DNA of 64,000 nucleotides from Spirochaetota bacterium (GCA_023401595.1 JAEXDQ010000030.1:57134-121133); one strand, 5' to 3'; positions 27,601 through 34,890 are shown, numbered from the stretch's first letter. Numbers and translations are program-made. Notes: generated from the sequence alone by a model not told the origin.

Positions 27601-28228
27601 GTTCTCCTCCAGCGGCAACGCCGCGCTGGTCCAGCCTATCGGTATGACGGTCCTGGGCGGGCTCTCCTTCGGTACCCTGATGACGTTGTTCCTGATGCCG
27701 GTGCTGTACTATCTCTTCAACCATGGCAAGGACAAACGGATGCGGAAGAAGCGGAAAATAATGGAAGCTGCGGCCGAGGCTTCGGTCTATGATGTCCTGC
27801 GGCCGTCTACCGCCGCCGAAAACGATAACGCTGGCGTCGTTGATGCTGTCGTTTCGTCCGAATCCGACGAAGGGCAATGCGCCCCGACGGAAGCGGTCGC
27901 ACCGGAAACTGATATGCCGGAAACGGATGTACCGGAACGGGTCACGCAGAAACCGGAGTACGATGCGCCGGAGAGCGGGCTGGCCATTGATGCGGCCGAG
28001 GAGGCTTCCTCCACGGATCATGCGTCGGTAAGTAACGCAGGCGCTCCTCTGGTGTCCGTTGAACGGATTGTGTTCGATTCCGTGAAAAACGCCGGACCGG
28101 CTTCGCCGCAGGGACCGGCACGGAACGATGGCGGCCCTGCCGGCGCTGACGATGGAGCTTCGGCTACGGTTTCAGGTCATTCCGTCAGATGGTCGAATCC
28201 CGGCGACGGCAAGGAGGAGAAACGATGA
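24614..28228 (+). CDS. RND efflux permease with long acidic cytosolic C-terminal tail
   Basis: 1204 residues; the family is usually about 1030-1060. Start TGATG overlaps the adaptor stop, with AGGAG upstream. The N-terminus A-V-R-K-P-T-T-V-L-I, two large periplasmic loops and twelve membrane helices fit the AcrB/BesB family. It also has the A-L-G-V-G-M-L-V-D-N-S-I-V-I-L-E-N motif in helix 4. The barrel ends near residue 1040 at Y-Y-L-F-N-H-G-K-D-K. The next roughly 165 residues are Pro/Glu/Asp/Ala-rich, without hydrophobic segments, and appear disordered and cytosolic. It exports small hydrophobic or amphiphilic molecules using the proton gradient; substrates are unknown. Confidence 0.9.
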   Translation: MSLSKLAVRKPTTVLIIFIVLTALGIYATTLLPIDLFPEMEMPYIVVSTTYTNASPEEVEEKVTRTLESSLSGISGLKTMQSVSGQGSSMIMLEFTDGTDLAEATNMVRDRIDLVRNYLPSEVTSPVILKMDPSMIPIMEIALTGERSLEELRQVAEDVVQPRLEQIDGVASVAISGGREKAINIDISRDSLEAYGLTITQVGQMLSAQNIRSASGSITESGMDYSVTTSGQFQSLDDIRNTVVAYKAGTPTSSGVEVHRILLGDVAEVSEGYKPISTYAYLNGSPCVLLSVQKQSSKNSVQTVGQIREELPSILENMPAGVELVETSNTTDIINEAISTVLNSAIQGAVLAVLVLLFFLRSFKSTGIIGLTIPVSLIVTLGIMYFAGHTLNMMTLAGLALGVGMLVDNSIVILENIYSYREKGAKPDVAAILGSQEMTMAITSSTLTTICVFLPMIMFGSRLGMMKQVFMGLAFTVVISLVCSLLFAIVLVPVLASKYLKLENVKKRNKKGLNKVMTRFFDAVDNGYSKAVRFSVRHKLLIIAIVLIALVLSVMAIPRIGFVYMPEQEDTTLTVNLTMPQGTNIEVTNETICTFEALVRQNITGVKSSTVSIGGSSIMGGGTNSATLTLSFYSPEERKGFDAAQVATWDTVNTAKEKLRPLFNVFPGANFTISSSSLNSLSGGGVDIAVKGDDMDAVRAMTQQIKTLLQEEGGEFVTDVGTSMTEGLPQVELVIDRERMYALGLTIAGVNSELKANIDGLTIGRYYKGGEEIDIIIGLPDSDKARLVDLEQVSVTNSSGTKVSLSNFATYVETTSPTSILRENQARSIHVTAIPAPGLSIDQVQKQVENLINTRIPADDSVFISFGGDYKMLMEGLETFFLIIIMAVILVFAVMASQFESFKDPFIVLFTIPLSVVGIVVVYLLMGKTLSMITAIGALILVGIIVNNGIVLIDYMNLLRKRGYGLEDACVAAAKSRLRPILMTTLTTVLALVPMTFSSSGNAALVQPIGMTVLGGLSFGTLMTLFLMPVLYYLFNHGKDKRMRKKRKIMEAAAEASVYDVLRPSTAAENDNAGVVDAVVSSESDEGQCAPTEAVAPETDMPETDVPERVTQKPEYDAPESGLAIDAAEEASSTDHASVSNAGAPLVSVERIVFDSVKNAGPASPQGPARNDGGPAGADDGASATVSGHSVRWSNPGDGKEEKR

Positions 28229-28518
28229 AGATGAAACGTATGGATATCATACTGAGCCAGGCGCTTGAAGCGGATTTCATCTACCAATGCCAGTTGCTTC
28301 ATGTCGCGGACAAGTACACGAAGGTTCCCAACGTGATGGGGCGCGGCTGCAGCAATCCCAAGATGGGTGACAGCGTGTGGCCGCAGCTGAATTCATGGTA
28401 CATGATGGTCGTCTCTGCCGACGACGCTTTCAAACTGAAAAAGCTTGTCGAAAGCCTCCGCCGGGAGTATCCCGACGAAGGGGTCGGTTGCTTTGAGTCC
28501 GAGGTTGAAGTGCTGTAG
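28225..28518 (+). CDS. PII-like small protein linked to the RND pump
   Basis: 97 residues from ATG 28225, overlapping the permease stop by four bases, with GGAGGAG upstream. The pattern M-D-I-I-L-S-Q-A-L, the loop N-P-K-M-G-D-S-V-W-P-Q-L-N-S and A-F-K-L-K-K-L-V-E-S-L-R-R-E-Y-P look like PII or PII-like ferredoxin-fold proteins. PII-like proteins are known next to heavy-metal RND pumps in other bacteria. It is cytosolic, so its likely partner is the cytosolic tail of the permease. That contact is my inference. Specific ligand residues of classical GlnB are not evident. Confidence 0.6.
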   Translation: MKMKRMDIILSQALEADFIYQCQLLHVADKYTKVPNVMGRGCSNPKMGDSVWPQLNSWYMMVVSADDAFKLKKLVESLRREYPDEGVGCFESEVEVL

Positions 28519-28551
28519 GCGGCTTCCTCATGGTCTCTTGACGCTTGAACG

Positions 28552-28601
28552 GGCTGCCGCACTCTGTTTGATGAATTCACACAGGTGCGACGGCCTTTTT
28601 T
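28552..28601 (+). terminator. Intrinsic terminator of the RND operon
   Basis: An imperfect long hairpin from GGCTGCCGCAC to GTGCGACGGCC with an inner CTGT/ACAG pair, followed by six T. Confidence 0.7.
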
Positions 28602-28624
28602 GTACGGACCGATCATCCCTGTGG

Positions 28625-29185
28625 TCAGCCCAATAGCCCCAGATGCTCCAACAGTATTTTCAGACCCATCAGAATCAGAATCACGCCGCCGAAAAGCTCC
28701 GCCTTGGATTTGTATTTGGTTCCGAACACGTTGCCGATCTTGACGCCCGCCGCTGAAAACAGGAATGTGGTCACACCGATTGCACAGACGGCGGGAATGA
28801 TGTTCACCTGCAGGAACGCGAAGGAGATTCCGACGGCCAGTGCATCGATGCTGGTGGCGACGGCCAGAGGCAGCATCGTCTTGAAATTGAAGGAAGCGTT
28901 GCAGCATTCCTCCTGTGAACGGGATTCCCGTATCATGTTGAACCCGATCAAACCGAGGAGAATGAAGGCGATCCAATGATCGACGCTGGTAATCAAGGTT
29001 TGAAACTGAATACCCAGCAAGTATCCTAATGCAGGCATCAAAGCCTGAAAACCTCCGAAGTAGAGTCCTGCTATCAACATGTGCTTGACGCTGACCTTTT
29101 GAACCGAAAGCCCTTTGCAGATTGAAACCGCGAAGGCGTCCATTGAAAGACCGACAGCGATGACGATTAATTCTCCAATGCCCAT
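28625..29185 (-). CDS. mntP: Manganese efflux pump MntP
   Basis: 186 residues, start after AGGAGGACAGG. Six membrane helices; the family signatures [10 protein letters not shown] and [10 protein letters not shown] are both present, each with the conserved Asp in a membrane helix. It exports Mn2+ from the cytosol. The leader carries a yybP-ykoY manganese riboswitch and a terminator, so expression should rise with manganese. It converges on the RND operon terminator. Confidence 0.93.
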   Translation of the reverse strand: MGIGELIVIAVGLSMDAFAVSICKGLSVQKVSVKHMLIAGLYFGGFQALMPALGYLLGIQFQTLITSVDHWIAFILLGLIGFNMIRESRSQEECCNASFNFKTMLPLAVATSIDALAVGISFAFLQVNIIPAVCAIGVTTFLFSAAGVKIGNVFGTKYKSKAELFGGVILILMGLKILLEHLGLLG

Positions 29186-29225
29186 CCTGTCCTCCTAGAG
29201 ATAGTTTTCCGACGTCAGACGGCAT

Positions 29226-29260
29226 AAAAAAAGACCCATCTGTCATCTACAGATAAGTCT
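29226..29260 (-). terminator. Regulatory terminator in the mntP leader
   Basis: On the minus strand, AGACTTATCTGT pairs with ACAGATGGGTCT (two G-U pairs) and is followed by seven T. Its 5' arm overlaps the end of the riboswitch aptamer, as expected for a transcriptional switch. Confidence 0.8.
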
Positions 29261-29345
29261 CGTCATTTAAAACAAAGCCAGGAGACATAGCCGTCTCCAG
29301 TATGTTGACTCCGTCACGCCGTCAGGCGCTGACTACTCCCTTACG
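29257..29345 (-). promoter_or_regulatory. yybP-ykoY manganese riboswitch
   Basis: On the minus strand the leader starts with GGGAGTAGTC. A GC-rich helix, the conserved GTCAACATACTGG, a second helix (GGAGAC/GTCTCC) and GACGAGAC near the terminator follow. These are the conserved blocks of the Mn2+-sensing yybP-ykoY family. The downstream gene mntP is a classic target. Confidence 0.85.
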
Positions 29346-29354
29346 CACCGCCTT

Positions 29355-29383
29355 ACAATTGCATTCCTTCCAAGGTTTGTCAA
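29355..29383 (-). promoter_or_regulatory. Promoter of the mntP riboswitch transcript
   Basis: Perfect -35 TTGACA on the minus strand (29378-29383). The -10 region about 17 bp on is weak (AATTGT). The start would be just before the aptamer. Confidence 0.45.
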
Positions 29384-29446
29384 GTATCGGCGACCGTTAT
29401 TCCCCATGCGTTCGTGTTCCCCATCTCTTGTCATGTCGTGACTCTG

Positions 29447-29475
29447 TTGATAGCGCAATGATGATGATGTATATT
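29447..29475 (+). promoter_or_regulatory. Promoter of the Rrf2-family gene
   Basis: TTGATA at 29447-29452, 17-bp spacer, TATATT at 29470-29475; the gene starts at 29511. Confidence 0.7.
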
Positions 29476-29510
29476 AGGATCGTTGCGTTGGAACTACGGA
29501 GGCCGAGCGT

Positions 29511-29945
29511 ATGAAGATAACATCCAGATTCACTGTGGCGGTTCATACCTTGCTAGCGATACATACGTTCGCCAAGGACTATAAGACGACCTCCGAGTTC
29601 ATCGCATCCAGTGTGAACGTCAACCCCGTGATCATCCGCCGGACACTAGGGTCATTGAAAGACGCCGGCATCGTGTCGGTCAAGGCGGGAAGCGGGGGTG
29701 CGACGATCATCAAGCCCTTGGAGGACATTACGTTGCTGGACGTCTACCGGGCGGTGGACAGCGTAGAGGACGGTCTTTTCAACTTTCATGACGATCCTAA
29801 TCCTGCATGTCCTGTCGGAAGGAATATCCATGCGGTCTTGGACGGACGCTTGTTCGATGCGCAAGATGCCATGGAACGTGAACTCCAGAAGGTCACGTTC
29901 GCCGATCTGACCCGCGAACTTGACATGCGCGTCAAGCGAGAATAA
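29511..29945 (+). CDS. Rrf2 family transcription regulator
   Basis: 144 residues, start after CGGAGGCCGAGCGT. The winged helix is clear: M-K-I-T-S-R-F-T-V-A-V-H-T-L-L-A-I, then T-S-E-F-I-A-S-S-V-N-V-N-P-V-I-I-R-R-T-L-G-S-L-K-D-A-G and a G-S-G-G-A wing. Only one Cys is visible (P-A-C-P-V-G), so it is not the three-Cys Fe-S type (IscR/NsrR). It is closer to YwnA-like members that sense small molecules or oxidation. The macrodomain-sirtuin pair lies 420 bp downstream and has twin operators; regulation by this protein is possible but not shown. Confidence 0.85.
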   Translation: MKITSRFTVAVHTLLAIHTFAKDYKTTSEFIASSVNVNPVIIRRTLGSLKDAGIVSVKAGSGGATIIKPLEDITLLDVYRAVDSVEDGLFNFHDDPNPACPVGRNIHAVLDGRLFDAQDAMERELQKVTFADLTRELDMRVKRE

Positions 29946-30223
29946 TCCCCCTCGCCAATTCCTCCGGCTTTTTCAAAAAACCGTTCGATCGGTTTCCCTT
30001 CCTTTCCGACTCTGTCATGGATGACGGTTTCCGGTTCCCGTGAGCGACTTTTCGTACAAGCTCCGTCCGGCAAGTATATTCTCCCCATGGCGAGCCATGA
30101 TAACGCCCCCAGCTCATCGATATACGGCGCACGCATCTACGGTGTCGCCCGTCGGACTACGTGACCGCCCTTGTCGATTCAATATGGCCCCGCTCGGCGT
30201 AAGATTTCGGCGGAGAATTAGCT
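29946..30223. other. Intergenic, no gene seen
   Basis: No credible reading frame, hairpin plus T-run, or repeat was found between the Rrf2 gene and the macrodomain promoter region. Confidence 0.5.
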
Positions 30224-30281
30224 GTAACAATTGACATTACGACAGAGATGATGATATTGTTGTAAGCGTAGTGATTACAAC
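30224..30281 (+). promoter_or_regulatory. Promoter flanked by twin GTAA-N9-TTAC sites
   Basis: TTGACA at 30231-30236, 18-bp spacer, TATTGT at 30255-30260. Two symmetrical sites GTAA-N9-TTAC lie at 30224-30240 (over the -35 box) and 30262-30278 (over the transcript start). The second extends to GTTGTAA/TTACAAC. The two are 38 bp apart, so a dimeric regulator could bind both on nearly the same face. Confidence 0.65.
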
Positions 30282-30367
30282 TGTATGTCGATCAGTTTTA
30301 CTCTGCACGTCAGGTCTTTTGCTTTTTCAGCGGAAAAGAGCGGCGGCGATAGGGGGGGGATAGGAAT

Positions 30368-31147
30368 ATGGATACCGTAGATACGCTTGATAGATTGCTT
30401 GAGCTGCTGTCCGCCGAGCGCGACGAACAGCTTCCCAGGGGGATGACCCTGGAGCAGAAGGCTATGTATTTTCGGGCTTTCTGCAATGTACGGCCTCCAC
30501 GGCCCGTCTCTGAGGAATTCCTTGCGCTCCAGGATTCGTACCTGTCGGCGCGTACCGTGGAACGAAAGACCGTCCATGTCGATGAGCTTCCGTTTGATCA
30601 AGGAATCGCCTTGTGGCGCGGCGATATTACCCGTCTGGACGCCGATGCGATCATGAACGCCTGTAATTCAGCTTTGTTGGGATGCTTTCATCCGTTGCAT
30701 GACTGTATAGACAATATCATCCATTCCAACGCGGGAGTACAGGTCAGACTCGATTGCGACAGACTCATGGCGGGACGGCTTGAACCAAATGGACAGGTCA
30801 AAGTCACGAGCGCATACAATCTGCCCAGCCGGTACATCTTTCATACGGTCGGATCTATCGTGGAAAACGGGGTGACGGAGACGAATCTCAAAGACCTCCG
30901 CAACTGTTATCGTTCTTGCCTCAGGAAGGCCGATGAGCTTGGGCTGGAGACTCTTGCCTGTTGCTGCCTTTCGACAGGTGTGTATAGGTTTCCACAGGAA
31001 TTGGCAGCCGAGGTCGCCGTTGGGACGGTAAAATCGTATCTGAACGAAACTCATTCTCAGCTCAAGGTGGTATTCGATGTTTTTACAGAAAAAGACCGGA
31101 ACATATACGAACGGCTTCTCAGAACGGCTGAAACGGCTTGCGTCTGA
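30368..31147 (+). CDS. Zinc-containing macrodomain protein ADP-ribose hydrolase
   Basis: 259 residues. An N-terminal helical part (1-75) precedes a macrodomain with G-D-I-T-R-L-D-A-D-A-I-M-N-A-C-N. The block G-C-F-H-P-L-H-D-C-I-D-N at 105-116 is the zinc-binding signature of the macrodomains found with class M sirtuins, and S-T-G-V-Y-R-F-P is the second ligand loop. These enzymes remove ADP-ribose that the sirtuin has put on proteins. It overlaps the sirtuin gene by 71 bp. Confidence 0.9.
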   Translation: MDTVDTLDRLLELLSAERDEQLPRGMTLEQKAMYFRAFCNVRPPRPVSEEFLALQDSYLSARTVERKTVHVDELPFDQGIALWRGDITRLDADAIMNACNSALLGCFHPLHDCIDNIIHSNAGVQVRLDCDRLMAGRLEPNGQVKVTSAYNLPSRYIFHTVGSIVENGVTETNLKDLRNCYRSCLRKADELGLETLACCCLSTGVYRFPQELAAEVAVGTVKSYLNETHSQLKVVFDVFTEKDRNIYERLLRTAETACV

Positions 31148-31958
31148 ACTGGAGAGCGCCGATGCGATAATCGTCGGCGCTGGAGCCGGTCTTTCCACAT
31201 CAGCCGGTTTTGTTTATACGGGAGAACGCTTTCAAGAGAACTTCCACGACTTTGCAGAGAAATATCACTTCAACGATATGTACTCCGGCGGTTTTTACCC
31301 CTACGATACCTTGGAGGAACACTGGGCATACTGGAGCCGCTATATCTGGCTGAATCGTTACACGCAGGCGCCGAAGCCCTTGTACGATGAGCTGTTCGCA
31401 CTGGTAAAGGACAAGGACTACTTTGTACTGACAACCAATGTTGACCATCAGTTTCAGAAGGCAGGCTTTGATAAAAAGCGACTGTTCTATACGCAGGGCG
31501 ATTACGGCCTGTTCCAGTGCAGTGAACCGTGTTGCCAGAGAACCTATGACAATGAGGAAATCGTCCGTCAGATGGTAGAACAGCAAACGGAAATGCGTGT
31601 GCCGAGTGAACTTGTACCTCACTGCCCGGTCTGTGGCAAACCTATGAGCATGAACCTACGGGCAGACAATACCTTCGTCGAGGACGAGGGCTGGCATGCC
31701 GCGGCCGGACGGTATGCCTCGTTCCTGCAAGAGCGATCCAGCTCGCATCTGCTGTTCCTTGAACTCGGAGTAGGCGGCAATACCCCCGGGATCATCAAAT
31801 ATCCGTTTCTCAGAATGACGATGCAAAACCCACGTGCGGTCTATGCCTGTGTGAATCTGAACGACGCCTGTACTATACCAGAACTGGAAACGCGCTCAAT
31901 CTGTCTCGATTGTGATATAGCAAATGTCCTGGAAGGGTTACGGGATATGCTCATATGA
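31077..31958 (+). CDS. Class M sirtuin, SirTM (protein ADP-ribosyltransferase)
   Basis: 293 residues from ATG 31077 (CAAGGTGGTATTCG upstream); no other in-frame start is available before the NAD-binding loop. Motifs: V-G-A-G-A-G-L-S-T-S-A-G-F near residue 34, T-T-N-V-D-H-Q-F and two Cys pairs (C-S-E-P-C, C-P-V-C) for structural zinc. The sequence follows the Streptococcus/Staphylococcus SirTM pattern, including Y-G-L-F-Q-C-S. In those species SirTM ADP-ribosylates a lipoylated GcvH-like carrier during oxidative stress. The GcvH-like and lipoate ligase genes normally in the operon are absent here. Confidence 0.9.
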   Translation: MFLQKKTGTYTNGFSERLKRLASELESADAIIVGAGAGLSTSAGFVYTGERFQENFHDFAEKYHFNDMYSGGFYPYDTLEEHWAYWSRYIWLNRYTQAPKPLYDELFALVKDKDYFVLTTNVDHQFQKAGFDKKRLFYTQGDYGLFQCSEPCCQRTYDNEEIVRQMVEQQTEMRVPSELVPHCPVCGKPMSMNLRADNTFVEDEGWHAAAGRYASFLQERSSSHLLFLELGVGGNTPGIIKYPFLRMTMQNPRAVYACVNLNDACTIPELETRSICLDCDIANVLEGLRDMLI

Positions 31959-31967
31959 TATAAATTG

Positions 31968-32001
31968 CATTATAATATTCCTTATTCGGTATATTATAAT
32001 G
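31968..32001. repeat. AT-only inverted repeat between convergent genes
   Basis: Perfect 11-bp arms CATTATAATAT (31968-31978) and ATATTATAATG (31991-32001) around a 12-bp spacer. It overlaps the 3' end of the kinase gene. It may act as a bidirectional terminator or a regulator site; the stem is weak because it lacks G/C pairs. Confidence 0.6.
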
Positions 32002-32944
32002 TGATATTATCGAGCAATTGACTATTGCACAGTATTTCGATCTGCATCAGAGAGGGCAAGGATTCCTGAGCCCCGCCCTTGTGCTGAAGCGAAACCGCGG
32101 CGGCGGCCTGCGCGAAATAGACCGTGTCCTGGATATCGTCCCCGCGTCCAATGGCGAAGGCGAAAGCCGCGTTGAAGATATCCCCCGCGTTCGTCGCGTC
32201 CACGACCTTGAGATCCCTGTACGCACTGAAATACTGACCGTTTTCTTTGTCGAAATAGTACAAGCCGTCGGCGCCGCAGGTCAGGACGACATGCCGGACG
32301 CCTTTTTTCATGAACCAGGCCGCCGCCCGTTTCGCGCTCGTCCCGTCCACGACCTCGACGCCGGTCAGGGCCTTCGCCTCTTCCTGGTTCGGGGTGATGA
32401 AGTCGAGCATGTCATAGATGACTGATGGATATTTGGTATTCACCCCAGGGTCGAGGAATATCGTCTTGCCCGCTTTCCGCGCCAGTTCCTTCGCCAGGAG
32501 CGCGGTCTGCGCCGGGATGTCTCCTTGAAGCAACAGATAGTCGCATTGGCGCAATGTATCGGCGTGGAGGCTGAGATAGGCGTCGTCGAGCTTGCTGTTC
32601 GCCCCCGCGTATATCAGCTCCGTTTTTTGTCCTGAGGCGTCTATGTTCTGCAATGACATTCCGGTAGGGCATTTCGGTTCGACCTTGATGTCCGCGGTCT
32701 GGACCCCCAGCTTTTGCAATGAATCCATGTAGGACTTTCCGAAGCTATCCGACCCGACCTTGCCAATGAAGCTGACCTTCGCGCCGAACTTTGCCAACGC
32801 CGCTGCGATATTCCCCCCTTGTCCGCCGAAGGACGGGCTGAGGCTGTCTACTTGGATATGCTCGCCGGGTTGGGGAAAGTTCTTGCACTTCGCGGTCAGG
32901 CTGTAATAGAGACTTCCGATGACACAATACGTACTCATGCCCAC
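31994..32944 (-). CDS. PfkB family carbohydrate kinase (ribokinase-like)
   Basis: 316 residues. Substrate-side motif F-G-G-Q-G-G-N-I-A-A-A-L-A near residue 40 and the ATP/anion-hole motif D-A-T-N-A-G-D-I-F-N near residue 256. The usual form is D-T-T-G-A-G-D; here the first Gly of G-A-G-D is Asn while the catalytic Asp is kept. It should phosphorylate a sugar or nucleoside. Divergent from the dehydrogenase gene with about 100 bp between starts. Confidence 0.85.
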   Translation of the reverse strand: MGMSTYCVIGSLYYSLTAKCKNFPQPGEHIQVDSLSPSFGGQGGNIAAALAKFGAKVSFIGKVGSDSFGKSYMDSLQKLGVQTADIKVEPKCPTGMSLQNIDASGQKTELIYAGANSKLDDAYLSLHADTLRQCDYLLLQGDIPAQTALLAKELARKAGKTIFLDPGVNTKYPSVIYDMLDFITPNQEEAKALTGVEVVDGTSAKRAAAWFMKKGVRHVVLTCGADGLYYFDKENGQYFSAYRDLKVVDATNAGDIFNAAFAFAIGRGDDIQDTVYFAQAAAAVSLQHKGGAQESLPSLMQIEILCNSQLLDNITL

Positions 32945-33044
32945 GATTCAACATGAACGACAATTCTTTGTAAACCCCTTTCTGAACTTTCGTAGGCGAT
33001 AGACCGGTTTATTTGTATATTTTGCGCGTGAGGAGAACAAGAAC

Positions 33045-34085
33045 ATGGAAACAATCAAAGTCGCGTTCTACGATACCAAACCATACGACAGGATATGGTT
33101 CGACAAGCTCAAAGGCCGATATCATCTGGACATTACATATTTTGAACATAAGCTGAACAAGAATACCGCCGGTACGGCCAAGGGCTACGATGTGGCGGTC
33201 GCGTTCGTCAACGATACCGTCGACGGCGAAGTCATCGATACCCTGGTCCGTGATGGCGTCAAGCTTCTGGCCATGCGGTGCGCAGGCTACAACAACATAG
33301 ACTTCAAACAGGCGTTCGGGAAACTGCATGTCGTGCGGGTTCCCGCATATTCGCCGTATGCGGTGGCCGAACATGCCATGGCGCTGTTGTTGACATTGGT
33401 CCGGCGTCTCCAACATGCATATGTCCGCACCCGTGAATTCAATTTCAGCCTCAACGGGCTGACGGGGTTCGATCTCCATGGCAAGACGGTCGGCGTGATC
33501 GGTACGGGGAAAATCGGACGAGTATTCATCGACATCTGCAAAGGGTTCGGAATGAAGGTCGTCGCATATGACCCGTATCCCGCCAAAGATCTCGATGTCG
33601 AATATCTCAGCGTCGAGGAGCTGTGCGGTCGAAGCGACATCATTTCGCTGCATTGTCCGTTGACGCCCGAGACACGGCATATCATCAACGCAAAGACGCT
33701 TTCCCTGATGAAGCCCGATGTCTATATCATCAACACCTCGCGAGGCGCGCTGGTGGACAGCGAGGCGCTCCTTGATGCGATCAAGGCGAAGAAGGTCGCG
33801 GGCGCGGGACTGGATGTCTATGAGGAAGAGGGTGATCTTTTCTATGAGGACCAGTCCTCGTCCATTATCCAGGATGATATACTCGCCCTGCTGATCGCGA
33901 TGCCGAATGTGATCGTCACCAGTCATCAGGCGTTCCTGACCGACGAAGCCCTGCACAATATCGCCGAAACGACCGTCGAGAACATCCGCCAGTTTTTCGA
34001 GGGCGAGGTAATGCCCAACGAAATCTGCTACCGGTGTCTGGAAAGCGGAACCTGTCCGAAGGACCACAAGAAACGGTGCTTCTGA
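33045..34085 (+). CDS. ldhA: D-lactate dehydrogenase (fermentative, LdhA-like)
   Basis: 346 residues, start after GAGGAGAACAAGAAC. NAD-binding G-V-I-G-T-G-K-I-G-R near residue 150. The catalytic Arg lies in N-T-S-R-G-A-L-V-D, Glu in D-V-Y-E-E-E and His in V-T-S-H-Q-A-F. The stretch E-E-E-G-D-L-F-Y-E-D is typical of D-lactate rather than glycerate enzymes. It reduces pyruvate to D-lactate and regenerates NAD+, fitting a fermentative anaerobe. The last 20 residues contain four Cys in a C-x-x-C...C...C pattern, an extra tail of unknown use. Confidence 0.85.
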   Translation: METIKVAFYDTKPYDRIWFDKLKGRYHLDITYFEHKLNKNTAGTAKGYDVAVAFVNDTVDGEVIDTLVRDGVKLLAMRCAGYNNIDFKQAFGKLHVVRVPAYSPYAVAEHAMALLLTLVRRLQHAYVRTREFNFSLNGLTGFDLHGKTVGVIGTGKIGRVFIDICKGFGMKVVAYDPYPAKDLDVEYLSVEELCGRSDIISLHCPLTPETRHIINAKTLSLMKPDVYIINTSRGALVDSEALLDAIKAKKVAGAGLDVYEEEGDLFYEDQSSSIIQDDILALLIAMPNVIVTSHQAFLTDEALHNIAETTVENIRQFFEGEVMPNEICYRCLESGTCPKDHKKRCF

Positions 34086-34402
34086 GTTGTTCCTTCTGGA
34101 CGGTCCGTTGTATCCCGGTAGTAAGTCAGCCATCCTGACTTATTGCCGGATTGTATGTTCCGCCGTGGTGCTGACAGTCGGTCGTAATGACGCCCATGTA
34201 CGGTATGCGCTATCTTTATGAACTAATAATTTTATATGATACAGTAATATAGATATGTTGATAAGGAATCCGTACTAATTTGTTCGCATGGTGTATGGAA
34301 GCTTTGGCCCGTTTCTGGAAGCCGCCGCCTGCCTGCCGGATCCTGAATCGACGTTCATGGCGGAGCGGGGCTGATACCGCTGTGATACGATGTCCGCTAC
34401 AT
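34086..34402. other. Intergenic, AT-rich, no gene seen
   Basis: AT-rich around 34205-34265 with several TATA-like words, but no paired -35 and no gene that would use it. No RNA gene is recognised. Confidence 0.4.
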
Positions 34403-34446
34403 AAAAAAGGCGACGCCGGAGTATCTCCAAAACATCGCCTTTTTTC
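34403..34446. terminator. Bidirectional intrinsic terminator
   Basis: Arms AGGCGA and TCGCCT around an inner GGAG/CTCC stem, flanked by a run of A on the left and T on the right. It can end mscL (minus) and any plus-strand transcript from ldhA. Confidence 0.8.
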
Positions 34447-34464
34447 ACCATAACCGGCGCAAAG

Positions 34465-34890
34465 CTATTTTTCTTCTGTCTTGAGCAAATCCCTGATTTC
34501 GGTGAGCAGGACGATATCGGCGGGAGGAGCCGGCGGCGCCACCGGAGCGGCGGGGGCTTCTTCCTTCTTTCTGCGCAGCCTGTTGATTCCTCTGACCATC
34601 AGGAACACGACGAAGGCAATCAACAGGAAGTTGATGCATTTCTGGATGAACGCGCCGTAGTTGAGCGTGACGGCCGCGGCGTCGCCGATTGCCGGAGTGA
34701 TTACCCATTTCAGCTCGGAAAAATTGATTCCGCCGATGACCAGCCCAATGATCGGCATGAGCAGGTCGTTGACCATTGACTGGACGATCGCCGTAAACGC
34801 GCTGCCTACGATGATACCTACCGCCATATCCATGACATTGCCGCGGGAGATGAATTCCTTGAATTCGCCGAAGAATTTACCTTTAGCCAT
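34465..34890 (-). CDS. mscL: Large-conductance mechanosensitive channel MscL
   Basis: 141 residues from ATG 34890 (GGAGG 12 bp upstream). The N-terminus F-K-E-F-I-S-R-G-N-V-M-D-M-A-V-G-I-I-V-G is the diagnostic amphipathic helix and first membrane helix. The second membrane helix is F-L-L-I-A-F-V-V-F-L-M-V. A Pro/Ala-rich linker then leads to the C-terminal bundle helix L-L-T-E-I-R-D-L-L. It opens under membrane tension to release solutes after osmotic downshock. The linker is longer than in E. coli. Confidence 0.95.
   Translation of the reverse strand: MAKGKFFGEFKEFISRGNVMDMAVGIIVGSAFTAIVQSMVNDLLMPIIGLVIGGINFSELKWVITPAIGDAAAVTLNYGAFIQKCINFLLIAFVVFLMVRGINRLRRKKEEAPAAPVAPPAPPADIVLLTEIRDLLKTEEK

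Noticed and set aside
25739..28021. 760-residue minus-strand open frame
   Set aside because: It is the antisense shadow of the RND permease: rich in His, Asp and Arg, with no motif or ribosome site.
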